Source: Flavihumibacter sp. CACIAM 22H1 (GTDB lineage Bacteria > Bacteroidota > Bacteroidia > Chitinophagales > Chitinophagaceae). Taken from it: a stretch of 44,948 nt of DNA. Shown piece by piece: positions 28,951 through 38,257 of this stretch. The notes below the pieces were generated by a model. It was not told where the DNA came from and searched no databases. It worked only from the letters and a program-made list of their open reading frames with translations. The translations under genes and the position numbers were made by a program. Where the stretch lies: the NCBI RefSeq assembly GCF_001601815.1, contig NZ_LUKG01000013.1, positions 30,023-74,970 of the forward strand, given 5' to 3'. The first letter of the stretch is position 1, and every line of letters starts with the position of its first letter.

Positions 28951-28975
28951 ACTGCTTATTTAAGCATAGTACAAA

Positions 28976-30067
28976 ATGTCAACTGAAACTATACGTCCGA
29001 TAATTGGTATAAGCTGTGGTGATCTGAACGGCATCGGCCTGGAGCTAATCATTAAAACCGTAGGCAACAGCAAATTGCTGGACCTCTGTACGCCCATTGT
29101 GTTTGCCTCTAATAAGGCCATCAATTTTTACCGTAAATCAACCCCCGACAGCAATTTCAACTTCCAGCAAATCAAGGATTTCAGCCGTATCAACCCGAAA
29201 CAGGTGAATATCTACAATTGCTGGGAAGAAGAAGTAGCCATAACCCCCGGGCAATTAACTGCCGAAGGCGGAAAATATGCGGTACTTTCTCTGACTACCG
29301 CCACAGAAGCCTTGCTGGCCGGCCATATTCATGGGCTGGTAACAGCTCCGATCCATAAGAAAAATACCCAGAGCGATGCATTTCCTTATACCGGTCATAC
29401 GCCTTACCTGAAACAGGCTTTCGGCGCTAAAGAAGTGGTTATGATGATGGTAGCCAGTAACATGCGGGTAGCTTTGCTGACAGAACATGTACCTGTTCAG
29501 GAAATAGGCCCTTTTGTTACAAAAGCAGCCATTCTTTCCAAGTTGAAACTGATCGAATCCAGCCTGAAACAGGATTTCGGAATAGACCGGCCCAAAATTG
29601 CGGTATTAGGATTAAACCCACATGCCGGTGATGAAGGTCTTATTGGTTCAGAAGAAGAAGCCATTATTAAACCTGCCATCAAGGAATTCAAACAACAAAC
29701 AGGCGCAATTGTACAGGGTCCCTTTTCAGCGGATGCTTTTTTTGCCAGAGGATACCATGAACGTTTCGATGCAGTACTGGCCATGTACCATGACCAGGGG
29801 CTGATTCCCTTTAAATCACTTTCGCATGGCGAAGGGGTAAACTTTACCGCCGGCTTATCGGGTGTTCGTACCTCGCCCGACCATGGAACGGCCTTTGATA
29901 TTGCCGGTAAAAACCGGGGCGATGAAAGTTCCTTTATCAGCGCCCTGTTCACCTGTGTAGACATAATCAGGCAGCGGTCTTTTTATCGCGAAAACAGGGC
30001 AAACCCTATGAAAAAACTCACCAACCGCCTGTTAGCCAATGCGGTTGATGAGAAAATTGAAGAATAA
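28976..30067 (+). CDS. pdxA: 4-hydroxythreonine-4-phosphate dehydrogenase
   Basis: IGISCGDLNGIGLELIIKT, VTAPIHKKN, GLNPHAGDEGLIGSEE, AMYHDQGLIPFK, SPDHGTAFDIAG. Confidence 0.96.
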   Translation: MSTETIRPIIGISCGDLNGIGLELIIKTVGNSKLLDLCTPIVFASNKAINFYRKSTPDSNFNFQQIKDFSRINPKQVNIYNCWEEEVAITPGQLTAEGGKYAVLSLTTATEALLAGHIHGLVTAPIHKKNTQSDAFPYTGHTPYLKQAFGAKEVVMMMVASNMRVALLTEHVPVQEIGPFVTKAAILSKLKLIESSLKQDFGIDRPKIAVLGLNPHAGDEGLIGSEEEAIIKPAIKEFKQQTGAIVQGPFSADAFFARGYHERFDAVLAMYHDQGLIPFKSLSHGEGVNFTAGLSGVRTSPDHGTAFDIAGKNRGDESSFISALFTCVDIIRQRSFYRENRANPMKKLTNRLLANAVDEKIEE

Positions 30068-30073
30068 ACCGGT

Positions 30074-33000
30074 TTACCGGAGTACCACTTTATGGGTGAT
30101 CACCTCCTGGTTATTGGAAACCATACGCAACAGGTAAACACCTCTGGCATATTTTCCCAACCCGGAAATCTGGATGGTATTATTTCCTTTCTGCAATTGT
30201 TGAGATTGCTGATATACCAGGCGACCCCGATCATCCATTAATTGGCAATCCAACCATTGTTTTTCTTTTGCAGCAATAATAATTTGGAGATAAGACTGTG
30301 CCGGGTTAGGCATTACCGACAACTGCTCCACTACGGAAAGTTTTACCAGCACCACATCACTGATTACCGATTTACCTTCCCGGTTAATAGCTTTGATCCG
30401 GTATTGAACACCTGTTGAATGGCCAGGTTTGGTATCATGGAAGCTGGTAGCGTTATAAACCGTACCAATCACTACAAAATTACCGTTACCGTCTTTCCGC
30501 AGTACTTCATAATAACTTACCGGTTCTGTTGTACTTATTTCCCAGTTCAGGTGCACACCATCCGGTTGCTGGAAGGCGGTTACTTTTACGAAACGGGTTG
30601 ACAGGATATAGAGGTACACTCTCCAGTCGCGTTCGGATGATTCGTTGGAATGTCGCTGCACCATGGTTTTAGATCCCGGGCTTGCATCCCCCGTCATAGA
30701 ACCTGCAGTGCCCATGTAGGCAGACGTGCCTTTAGCAGAACTGTTATCCAGGTCAAATGTATTATCCAATCCATCGTCATCTGTATCCAGTCCACTTAGT
30801 GTAATATCATCATCAGCTTTACTGTTCATGTTAAAATCATTGGCTTCAATGATATCGCTAACGCCGTCGCCATCAGTATCACTGTCTCTATAATCCGGTA
30901 TGCCATCCAGGTCTTCATCATTGGGTGTAATTCCGTTTCCGCCATAACCGTTGAACCCATCATACGCATTATCGATTCCATCATTATCCGAGTCCAATCC
31001 GGAAGGTAATTGATAGCTGTTGGTAGCAAGTCCCTCTACATTATCCGGAACACCATCATCGTCCGAATCAATATCGAGGTAATCAGGGTGTGTTCTGCCA
31101 TCCGTATTCGGATAAACAAAATGACGGACAGTACCTGCATCCAGCATGCCATTGAAATCAATATCTGCATAACCAGCTTCGCGCAGATCGGTTATTCCAT
31201 CCCCGTCACTGTCCAGGTCATAGGGGTTGGGGCGTCGGTCGTTGTCTTTATTGCGGAAGGGATAACTGTCTGCTCTTCCATCGTTGTTGGTATCGGCACC
31301 TGTTCTCAGGATCATAGTTCCGTTATCAATACGGCCATCGTTATTGGCATCTATACCTCCAGCTTCGATAACGTCGTATATACCATCATTATCACTATCC
31401 AGATCAAACATATTGGGTATACCATCCCCATCCAGATCGGGCAGTCCTAAGCCTACGCCAGAACCGGCGGCTCCTGTAGACGAAGCATCTACGTTCTGGG
31501 AAAGACCATCTCCATCCGGATCGGTAAAATTATCGATACGACCATCTCCATTCGCATCAACGCCACCTGCTTCTACCACGTCAGCAATCCCATCATTATC
31601 ACTGTCCAGGTCAAACGAGTTTAATGTTCCATCAAGGTCAAAATCGAAACGATCATCAATTCCATCATTATTAACATCCACGAAACCGGGGGTATCAGCA
31701 TCGCGATAATCAAGCGTACCATCCATGTCTTGATCCAGGTCTGCATCCAGGCCATTGTTTTCAACAAGATCCGGAATACCGTCATCATCATCATCAATAT
31801 CACAGCCCAAATTAACCCGGTAGCTTACGCAGGTGGTCATATTACAATCACCTTCAATCCGAACATAATAGGTTCTGCTGGTGGAAGGATTTACCGTTAA
31901 AGTAGGGCCATATCCTAATGGAATATTAGTACCACAACCGTTTGCATACCAAACATAGCGTGCATTTGTTCCGAAGCTGCCACCATAGGCTGTTAAGGTT
32001 ACACCACTACCCGGACAAACAGTTGTTTTATTGGCCCTTATACCGGTAGGCGAAACAGTGCTGGGTGACTTTAATGGCAGATAGAAACCGGGTGAAGCAT
32101 AACGACATCCAGGATTATTAATGTTTCCGCCCGATGCTACCAATACCCTGTAATAGCGCTGATTGGTAGCACTCATAGAGGCAATGGTATAGGTTGAATT
32201 GGTGGCTCCGGAAAGATTGGTCCAGTTCAGACTATCGGTACTCGATTGCCATTGATACTGAACGGTACCATCAATAATTGTAGGATCACTTAAAGTAGCG
32301 GAGAAGGTTGCCTGTCCGCCCACGCAACCCGCACTTACTGCGGTAGTATTTACAACGGGTTCCGCATCACAAAGTCCAAATTCAATATCATCAATGGCCA
32401 GGTCATTTCCACAACCACCTTCTCCCTGGTTTATCACTTCCAGGATAATGGAAGAATATCCACTGGGTAATACAAACCGGATCCCGTGTCGTTCCCAGGC
32501 ACTATTCGTTATTTCTGGGGTACTCAGGTAGGTAAGTACCAGGCCGGTTACTGCATCTCTGGCACGGAATAATAAACGGGGTGATTTGAAGCCACCAACA
32601 GCTGCACAAAAGCTTCGCTGGTTGCTGTTACTGATATTGGCCACCCACACATTCAGGGAATATTTGAGGTTGGAACAAAGATTATTGACCGTAGTACTGA
32701 ATAATACGCTCTGTTGCACATCCGCATTAACTACCAGCATCTGGCCATTGGGATTGCCTGTATGATCCGGCATGGAATTCCAGTAGGTACTGTTTCCATT
32801 TGCGGGATTATTGGTTATCACATAGGAGTTGGTTGGTAATGGGTTGGAGGTAGAACCCGTATATTCTGTAGTGGTACCAAGGGGCATCAGGATAGAGGAA
32901 CCCGTACCACTGCCGAAATTTTGCGAATACAATACATTATTTATAGCCGGACAAGGAGGAGATTCGCCTGCCACTACTACCACAAATGGAGTAGGCACTG

Positions 33001-34351
33001 ATTCGCCTGCATCATCTGGTTTGCCGTTCAGGTTAAGATCAGGATGAGCGCCATCGGTTGAAACATCCCTAAGATTAACCCCAAAGCCGGAGGCTGTACT
33101 ACCAAATCCGGTTCCGGTAACCGTTGCCGAGTTATTATAAATTTTTCCTCTTTCAATATTGCGTAACCGCACTGAAATCCGAATCGTAAAATTATTTTCG
33201 TTAACCGGGAAGTTTTTTAGCGTTTGAGCGTTTGCCAGTAAACGGGTATTGGTGGTTCCGTTGTAGGAACCGTTCAATGTAACTCCGGCGGGATTAGATA
33301 CCAGGCTCGCACTGGCACTAACAACATTTGAGGCAAAATTTATGTTTGAAAGCGTATCGAACACCTGTAAGTTAGATATAGGATAATTACCGAAATTCCG
33401 GACATAGAGATCGTATACAACATCGTATTCTCCGGGTGTACCCGTAGGGGTTAGGGACACCAGCTTTTTGGCGGATCCTATTCCGGATGTAATACTGGTA
33501 TTATCAAATGAGCTAAAGGTGGAACTGGCACCCAGGTTAAACCGGTCGCCGGTTAACATATCCAATCGGCTGTGCATACATAATGCGGGTGACGACCTTC
33601 TGAAAGAGCCCACAAATTGCCCACCTGCATAGGCCAGTCCTACCAGGTTTACATTGGCACCCGGTAATGGAATTGTATCAATATAAGTTGCTCTGATGGG
33701 GGCTGTACCGTAATCGCGGTAGTTCATCGTCATCAACTTATTATCAAAGGCAAAATAAAACTGACCCGTAGGAGTAATGGCGAAATCTCCATTCTGCGTA
33801 TAAATCTTAACACCGGTTGGCATGGTAACTGGTACCGCTGCACCAATATTACCTGTGGTAAAATCAATACGCTGCAAAGTAAGATTATAGTTCAGGGGAG
33901 ATCCGGTGGCAGGATTCATATTCACCATCCAGGCATAGCCATCTGAATCAAATGCTGCTGTTAAAATACTATTGAATACCCGAATTGGTGCCAGGTTATT
34001 ATTCGGACAGGTACCGGGTGCCCATCTCCACACATAGGTGCTGGTTCCCGACCACCTGAAATAATAAATCATATTATCCTTTGGGTTAAAATCAACCAGG
34101 GCCCCGGAGGAAGAATAACCGGGTGAAGCGAGGCTGGGTGTACAGTCAAAGGAATTGATTTTGCTTAAAATATTGGTCTGGTCCTTAAACTCCATATAAG
34201 CCATACCAAGGGTACCGCTAGCGCAATTGGAGCGGCCAATACCAATTACAATGGAACGGACAGCCGGATCCTGGGCGCGCAGGGTACTTAAAAACATCAC
34301 CAACAGCAGGCTAAGAAAGCTGGTTTTTAGGAAGGGGGTGGTCATACTCAA
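30074..34351 (-). CDS. Giant secreted/cell-surface protein: thrombospondin type 3-like Asp-rich repeats and T9SS C-terminal sorting domain
   Basis: Signal peptide; many DxDxDGIxDxxE units (DLDSDNDGIYDVIEAGGIDANNDGRID etc.); C-terminus VMPNPAQSYLQI...GRLVYQQSQQLQKGNNTIQISGLGKYARGVYLLRMVSNNQEVITHKVVLR is a T9SS type A CTD. Confidence 0.9.
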   Translation of the reverse strand: MSMTTPFLKTSFLSLLLVMFLSTLRAQDPAVRSIVIGIGRSNCASGTLGMAYMEFKDQTNILSKINSFDCTPSLASPGYSSSGALVDFNPKDNMIYYFRWSGTSTYVWRWAPGTCPNNNLAPIRVFNSILTAAFDSDGYAWMVNMNPATGSPLNYNLTLQRIDFTTGNIGAAVPVTMPTGVKIYTQNGDFAITPTGQFYFAFDNKLMTMNYRDYGTAPIRATYIDTIPLPGANVNLVGLAYAGGQFVGSFRRSSPALCMHSRLDMLTGDRFNLGASSTFSSFDNTSITSGIGSAKKLVSLTPTGTPGEYDVVYDLYVRNFGNYPISNLQVFDTLSNINFASNVVSASASLVSNPAGVTLNGSYNGTTNTRLLANAQTLKNFPVNENNFTIRISVRLRNIERGKIYNNSATVTGTGFGSTASGFGVNLRDVSTDGAHPDLNLNGKPDDAGESVPTPFVVVVAGESPPCPAINNVLYSQNFGSGTGSSILMPLGTTTEYTGSTSNPLPTNSYVITNNPANGNSTYWNSMPDHTGNPNGQMLVVNADVQQSVLFSTTVNNLCSNLKYSLNVWVANISNSNQRSFCAAVGGFKSPRLLFRARDAVTGLVLTYLSTPEITNSAWERHGIRFVLPSGYSSIILEVINQGEGGCGNDLAIDDIEFGLCDAEPVVNTTAVSAGCVGGQATFSATLSDPTIIDGTVQYQWQSSTDSLNWTNLSGATNSTYTIASMSATNQRYYRVLVASGGNINNPGCRYASPGFYLPLKSPSTVSPTGIRANKTTVCPGSGVTLTAYGGSFGTNARYVWYANGCGTNIPLGYGPTLTVNPSTSRTYYVRIEGDCNMTTCVSYRVNLGCDIDDDDDGIPDLVENNGLDADLDQDMDGTLDYRDADTPGFVDVNNDGIDDRFDFDLDGTLNSFDLDSDNDGIADVVEAGGVDANGDGRIDNFTDPDGDGLSQNVDASSTGAAGSGVGLGLPDLDGDGIPNMFDLDSDNDGIYDVIEAGGIDANNDGRIDNGTMILRTGADTNNDGRADSYPFRNKDNDRRPNPYDLDSDGDGITDLREAGYADIDFNGMLDAGTVRHFVYPNTDGRTHPDYLDIDSDDDGVPDNVEGLATNSYQLPSGLDSDNDGIDNAYDGFNGYGGNGITPNDEDLDGIPDYRDSDTDGDGVSDIIEANDFNMNSKADDDITLSGLDTDDDGLDNTFDLDNSSAKGTSAYMGTAGSMTGDASPGSKTMVQRHSNESSERDWRVYLYILSTRFVKVTAFQQPDGVHLNWEISTTEPVSYYEVLRKDGNGNFVVIGTVYNATSFHDTKPGHSTGVQYRIKAINREGKSVISDVVLVKLSVVEQLSVMPNPAQSYLQIIIAAKEKQWLDCQLMDDRGRLVYQQSQQLQKGNNTIQISGLGKYARGVYLLRMVSNNQEVITHKVVLR

Positions 34352-34436
34352 GGGTTGGATACCTTTAAAACGACCAAATATTAATTATATTTTTTCTACA
34401 AATAAAATAATGGAAAACCCCTAAAATTGAGGGAAA

Positions 34437-35126
34437 CTACTTAAATAAGGCAGGAGATAAGCCCTTATTTATGCTATAGGTTTTGTAAACCAGGGAAACC
34501 CGGCCCTTGCCATCCCCGGACGCCTGGGGGGCTTTGGTAGATTTACCACCCTCATATTCCATGGTTACCCCTTTCGGCAGCTTGAAAGTACTGGTATTGA
34601 ACACAAAAAGAATTTTATCCGGTAACCCCCATTGGGCAAACCGGTTGTATTCCATGTTGGATTCGTAGGTGCCATTTTCTTTCGTGGTGGTCGTAGCTTT
34701 CCAAACCAGGGCGGAACTTTCCTCAACCAGCAAGGTGGTTAATACGACATCGCTGTTCTCGGCAATGGGCAATAGTTTAATAATCGCCAGTTTACGGCCA
34801 TTCACCGAGGTGTACCCACCCGGTACAGAGGTAAACTCTTTCCCTGAAATAAGGGAGTTCAGGCTTACATTCATGCCACCTTTAGGTAAAATGGAGATAC
34901 CATCGGGTTTAATTATTTTAAATTGATCGGGTTGGCGGAAGTAAACTTTCACCTTTGAGTCGGGAACTTTCATAAAACTCACCTCTACCGAAAGAGTGGC
35001 ATCCCCGGTATAGTCCTTCACCGATTCGAGCTTTTTTTTAACCGCCTGAAGCAATTGCGCTGCGTCCTGCGCCCTCAGAGATAGGGTAAATAACAGCGTA
35101 CAGAAGAGAAAGCCAAACTTTTTCAT
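34437..35126 (-). CDS. LolA-like outer membrane lipoprotein carrier family protein
   Basis: Likely start MKKFGFLFCTLLFTLSLRAQDAAQLLQAVKKKLESVKDYTGDATLSVEV...VKVYFRQPDQFKIIKPDGISILPKGG; the track's longer start at 35246 overlaps the next gene. Confidence 0.75.
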   Translation of the reverse strand: MKKFGFLFCTLLFTLSLRAQDAAQLLQAVKKKLESVKDYTGDATLSVEVSFMKVPDSKVKVYFRQPDQFKIIKPDGISILPKGGMNVSLNSLISGKEFTSVPGGYTSVNGRKLAIIKLLPIAENSDVVLTTLLVEESSALVWKATTTTKENGTYESNMEYNRFAQWGLPDKILFVFNTSTFKLPKGVTMEYEGGKSTKAPQASGDGKGRVSLVYKTYSINKGLSPALFK

Positions 35127-35127
35127 A

Positions 35128-35967
35128 TTAGGATAAAATATCTTTTTTGCGGAATACAAAAATAGTAGCCAGTAGTAGGCCAACAATATGCAGCACCAGG
35201 ATACCGGCCGATTGAAGTACAGGCTGCCAGGCAACCGGCGCATCAAAAAAACCTTTCCAGCCGATCATGTGGGTGGTAAACAAAAAGGGCTTGATAGTAT
35301 TAAAAATGGGAATATCCATGGTGCTGAGAATGGTACAAACGATAATTACACTCATAGTGGTAACAATGGGTCCGATAGAGTTTTCCGCAAATACAGAAAA
35401 AAAGAAAGCGAGTGCAGGTACCGTTGTCATAGCAATTGCCGCAAATCCAAATGCGGCGAAATAGCGCCACAAGACGTCGGCTTTTTCCAGTATAACTACT
35501 TCGGTACTTTTTAAAATCATGAGGTCACCAGTTCCGAAAATCCAAACAGACACCAAGAGCGCCAGAAAGGCCATCCAGATCAATAATAATATGGTGTAAA
35601 TAACAGAAGCAGTAAACTTAGCCAGTAAGAGGCGGGTTCGGCTAACCGGTTTGGTGATCAATAGGCGAAGGGTACCCATATTGGCTTCTCCGGCAATCTG
35701 ATCACCAGCTACAAGGGCAATTAATAAGGGTACATGAATAAGAAGGGTCTGCAGCACGATAAAACAAATCAGGTAACCATTCAGGACATTCCCCTGTATA
35801 TCAAAACTCTGGGTTAGAGATTGCATACCAAATGCCATATAATTTGAGCCATCGGCATAAAAGGCCAGCAATATTAAAGCTACAATTGCACCAATAGCCG
35901 CAAAACTGATATAGGTACGCGAACGCTTGAATATCTTAAACAGTTCAATTTGTAAAAGTGGCCACAT
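35128..35967 (-). CDS. ABC-2 type transporter permease
   Basis: Six-TM pattern; LIALVAGDQIAGEANMGTLRLLITKPVSRTRLLLAKF is characteristic of ABC-2/NosY-like permeases. Confidence 0.9.
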   Translation of the reverse strand: MWPLLQIELFKIFKRSRTYISFAAIGAIVALILLAFYADGSNYMAFGMQSLTQSFDIQGNVLNGYLICFIVLQTLLIHVPLLIALVAGDQIAGEANMGTLRLLITKPVSRTRLLLAKFTASVIYTILLLIWMAFLALLVSVWIFGTGDLMILKSTEVVILEKADVLWRYFAAFGFAAIAMTTVPALAFFFSVFAENSIGPIVTTMSVIIVCTILSTMDIPIFNTIKPFLFTTHMIGWKGFFDAPVAWQPVLQSAGILVLHIVGLLLATIFVFRKKDILS

Positions 35968-36140
35968 GTTGATTGCCCGAGGTTAAGGATAAAAAATATG
36001 CTTCCAGTGAATTGACCGAGCGGATGGATTGCAGATCAATGTCCATTTGCACCAGGTAACGCGTTAGTAAGGGAACCTGGTCTGGCGGCAGGGGCACCAC
36101 CAATTCCTGCTTCCATTCTTCTACCGGCAGGTTCCAGGGA
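35945..36140 (-). pseudogene. C-terminal fragment of an ABC transporter ATP-binding protein, cut at the composition junction
   Basis: ...WNLPVEEWKQELVVPLPPDQVPLLTRYLVQMDIDLQSIRSVNSLEAYFLSLTSGNQHVATFTN; matches the usual C-terminus of ABC-2 partner ATPases; upstream sequence changes to high-GC foreign sequence. Confidence 0.7.
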
Positions 36141-36155
36141 GCCCGGGTCACGCAG
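36130..36155. other. Probable chimeric junction (Bacteroidota-like to planctomycete-like sequence)
   Basis: Abrupt change in base composition and codon usage; two unrelated genes on opposite strands are truncated at the same place. Confidence 0.85.
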
Positions 36156-36545
36156 GTTCCCGTCCGGCACCACCCGCGGACGGCCGGGAAATCGAAGTAC
36201 ACCATCTTCCGCACCGTGCGGGTGATCCTCGACCTGCTCACGGTGAAGTTCCTCGCGAGCTACCAGACCCGACCAATGCACCTCTTCGGCCTCGTCGGCC
36301 TGGGGTTGATGTTCGCCGGGACGGTCGCCCTCGCGGCCGCGGTCGCCATGAAGTACACGAGCGGCCCGGGGATGACCTCGAATCCGCTGACGCTGCTCGG
36401 CCTGCTCGCCGAGGTGTGCGGTGTGCAGTTCCTGTCGCTCGGCCTAATGGGCGAAGTGATGACGCGGGTCTATTCGAGAGCCAGGGAAAACGGCCGTACC
36501 GCGTCCGCGAGATTGCCGAAGGCGTACGCGATCGCGGCGTGCTGA
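36138..36545 (+). pseudogene. C-terminal fragment of a GT2 (dolichyl-phosphate mannosyltransferase-like) glycosyltransferase, cut at the junction
   Basis: Plus frame open across the junction: GARVTQVPVRHHPRTAGKSKYTIFRTVRVILDLLTVKFLASYQTRPMHLFGLVGLGLMFAG...; 'VPVRHHPR...GKSKY' precedes the C-terminal TMs in this family. Confidence 0.75.
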
Positions 36546-36558
36546 CGGCGAAGTGACG

Positions 36559-36592
36559 AAAAAAGGCGGCCGGTCTGCGACCGGCCGCCCCG
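36559..36592. terminator. Intrinsic terminator between convergent GT2 fragment and oxidoreductase
   Basis: GGCGGCCGGTC-TGC-GACCGGCCGCC perfect 11-bp stem, T-tract on the minus strand. Confidence 0.8.
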
Positions 36593-36610
36593 AATTCGGT
36601 TCATTTCAAA

Positions 36611-38152
36611 TTACGCGCCGGCGGGGTCCTTGCCGCCGATCCACGGGCCTTCGAGCTTCTGGTAAGCCGGCGGTTCGAGCAGGCTGCCCTTGTCGCCGCC
36701 GGTCCAGCCGATGACCTGGTTCGGCTTACCGCGTTCCTTCGACCGCTTTTCCCAGGCGGCGGCCCAGGTCGCGTCGGCTTCCGTCGGCTTGCGGGCTTGC
36801 TTGTCCCAGAACAGCGCCTTGCCGTTGCGGTAACTGAGCACGCCCATGTTCACGGTGCTGAACGCGGCGGCTCCGAGTTCTGGCGTGCAGAGCGTGTCCT
36901 GCTTGCCGGCGGCGACGTGTTCGAGGAAGTCTTCCCACAGGGCGTAGGTCGCGTTCCCCTTCTTCGGGTTTTCGTAGGTGAAGACCGGGGCGTCGTTCTT
37001 TTCGCCCGGCTTGACAGGCCCGCCGGCGATCTTCTGGCCGTAGACCTCGAAGCCCTTCATGTAGTCGCCGCCGCCGGTGAACTTGATCGTGGCCAGGTGG
37101 CCGCGGATCATTTCGCCGAGCTGGGTGTCGTTGGCCATCGTCGCGGAGACGATGAACTGGCAACCTTCGTCGTAGTCGGCAACCACGGTGGCGGTGTCCG
37201 GCACGTCGCGGCCGTCGTACTCGATGTAGATGCCGCCGGCCCCGACGACGCGCCGCGGATAGCGGATCCCCATCGCGGCGATGAGGTGGGTCGTCTGGTG
37301 GACGAACAGGTCAGTGAACATGCCGCCGCCGAACGGCCAGTAGCAGCGCCACTGGGCCCAAACGGCGCGGTCGAACGGCATGTCGGCTTCCGCCGGCCCG
37401 ATCTTCTCGCCGTTGACTTCCTGCTCGTTGCCGAGCCAGGTCTTCCAGTCGATGGTCTTCGGCGACATTTCCTTGGTCAGCGGGTAGTAGCGCCACTGGC
37501 CGACGCTGCTGTTGCGGAAGTAGCTGGTCTGGCCCTGGAGCACGTGGCCGATGTTGCCGGCCGTGATGTACTTGTTCGCCTCGGACCAGGTCGGATCGGC
37601 CATGCTCTGCACGCCGACGGTCATCACCTTACCCGATTCCTTCCACGCATCGACGACGGCCTGCGATTCGGCGATGGTCCGGGTCATCGGCTTTTCGCAG
37701 TAGACGTGCTTGCCCTTCTTGAGGGCGTCGATCGTCATTTTCGCGTGCCAGTGGTCCGGTGTGGCGATGGTGACGACGTCGACGTCGCCGTTGTCGAGGA
37801 TGACGCGGTAATCCTTGGTGACGCGCTTCTTATCGTCCTTGTCGAGCCCGCAACGTTCGGCCGACGGGTACAGGCCACGCCCCTTGATGAGGTTCGGGAC
37901 GACCTGGCCGTCCCAGACGTCGCAGACCGCGAACGGGACGACGTTCTTGTTTTCCTTCTGCATCTGCAGCACGACGTCGATGTGCTGCTGACAGCGGCCG
38001 CCGACGCCGAGGAAGGCGACGTTGAGTTTGCCGTTGGCTCCGAGCACCTTGGCGTAGGACTTGGCCGGCAGGGCCATCGCGGCACCTGCGACGCCCGCGG
38101 CCGCGGACGTTTGCAGGAACCCGCGCCGGGTCGGCTGCGTGGAATTCGACAT
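36611..38152 (-). CDS. TAT-exported Gfo/Idh/MocA family oxidoreductase
   Basis: TRRGFLQTSAAAGVAGAA twin-arginine signal; NVAFLGVGGRCQQHIDVV, VVTIATPDHWHAKMTIDALKKGKHVYCEKPMTRTIAES. Confidence 0.93.
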   Translation of the reverse strand: MSNSTQPTRRGFLQTSAAAGVAGAAMALPAKSYAKVLGANGKLNVAFLGVGGRCQQHIDVVLQMQKENKNVVPFAVCDVWDGQVVPNLIKGRGLYPSAERCGLDKDDKKRVTKDYRVILDNGDVDVVTIATPDHWHAKMTIDALKKGKHVYCEKPMTRTIAESQAVVDAWKESGKVMTVGVQSMADPTWSEANKYITAGNIGHVLQGQTSYFRNSSVGQWRYYPLTKEMSPKTIDWKTWLGNEQEVNGEKIGPAEADMPFDRAVWAQWRCYWPFGGGMFTDLFVHQTTHLIAAMGIRYPRRVVGAGGIYIEYDGRDVPDTATVVADYDEGCQFIVSATMANDTQLGEMIRGHLATIKFTGGGDYMKGFEVYGQKIAGGPVKPGEKNDAPVFTYENPKKGNATYALWEDFLEHVAAGKQDTLCTPELGAAAFSTVNMGVLSYRNGKALFWDKQARKPTEADATWAAAWEKRSKERGKPNQVIGWTGGDKGSLLEPPAYQKLEGPWIGGKDPAGA

Positions 38153-38187
38153 GGGATCTCCGGAATGGAAAAGGTAGGTTTGGGTTT

Positions 38188-38253
38188 GGCGAGCCGGGAG
38201 CGTAAGCGACCGGAGTTTGGTGGCACTCCGGTCGCTTACGCTCCCGGCTCGCC
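38188..38253. repeat. REP-like perfect 29-bp inverted repeat with 8-nt loop
   Basis: GGCGAGCCGGGAGCGTAAGCGACCGGAGT (38188-38216) / ACTCCGGTCGCTTACGCTCCCGGCTCGCC (38225-38253). Confidence 0.95.
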
Positions 38254-38257
38254 GGAA

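Noticed and set aside
31010-31709. Plus-strand ORFs within the TSP3 repeat region
   Set aside because: Antisense to the Asp-rich repeats of the 30074..34351 gene; I/V/S-rich translations are complementary artefacts of GAT/GAY-rich repeats.
30740-31800. Possible CRISPR-like periodic repeats
   Set aside because: Periodicity is in-frame coding (Asp-rich calcium-binding motifs), degenerate and without uniform spacers.
36142-36147. SmaI-type site CCCGGG exactly at the composition junction, as a possible cloning ligation scar
   Set aside because: A single six-base site is weak evidence in GC-rich sequence; noted only as compatible with, not proof of, a chimera.
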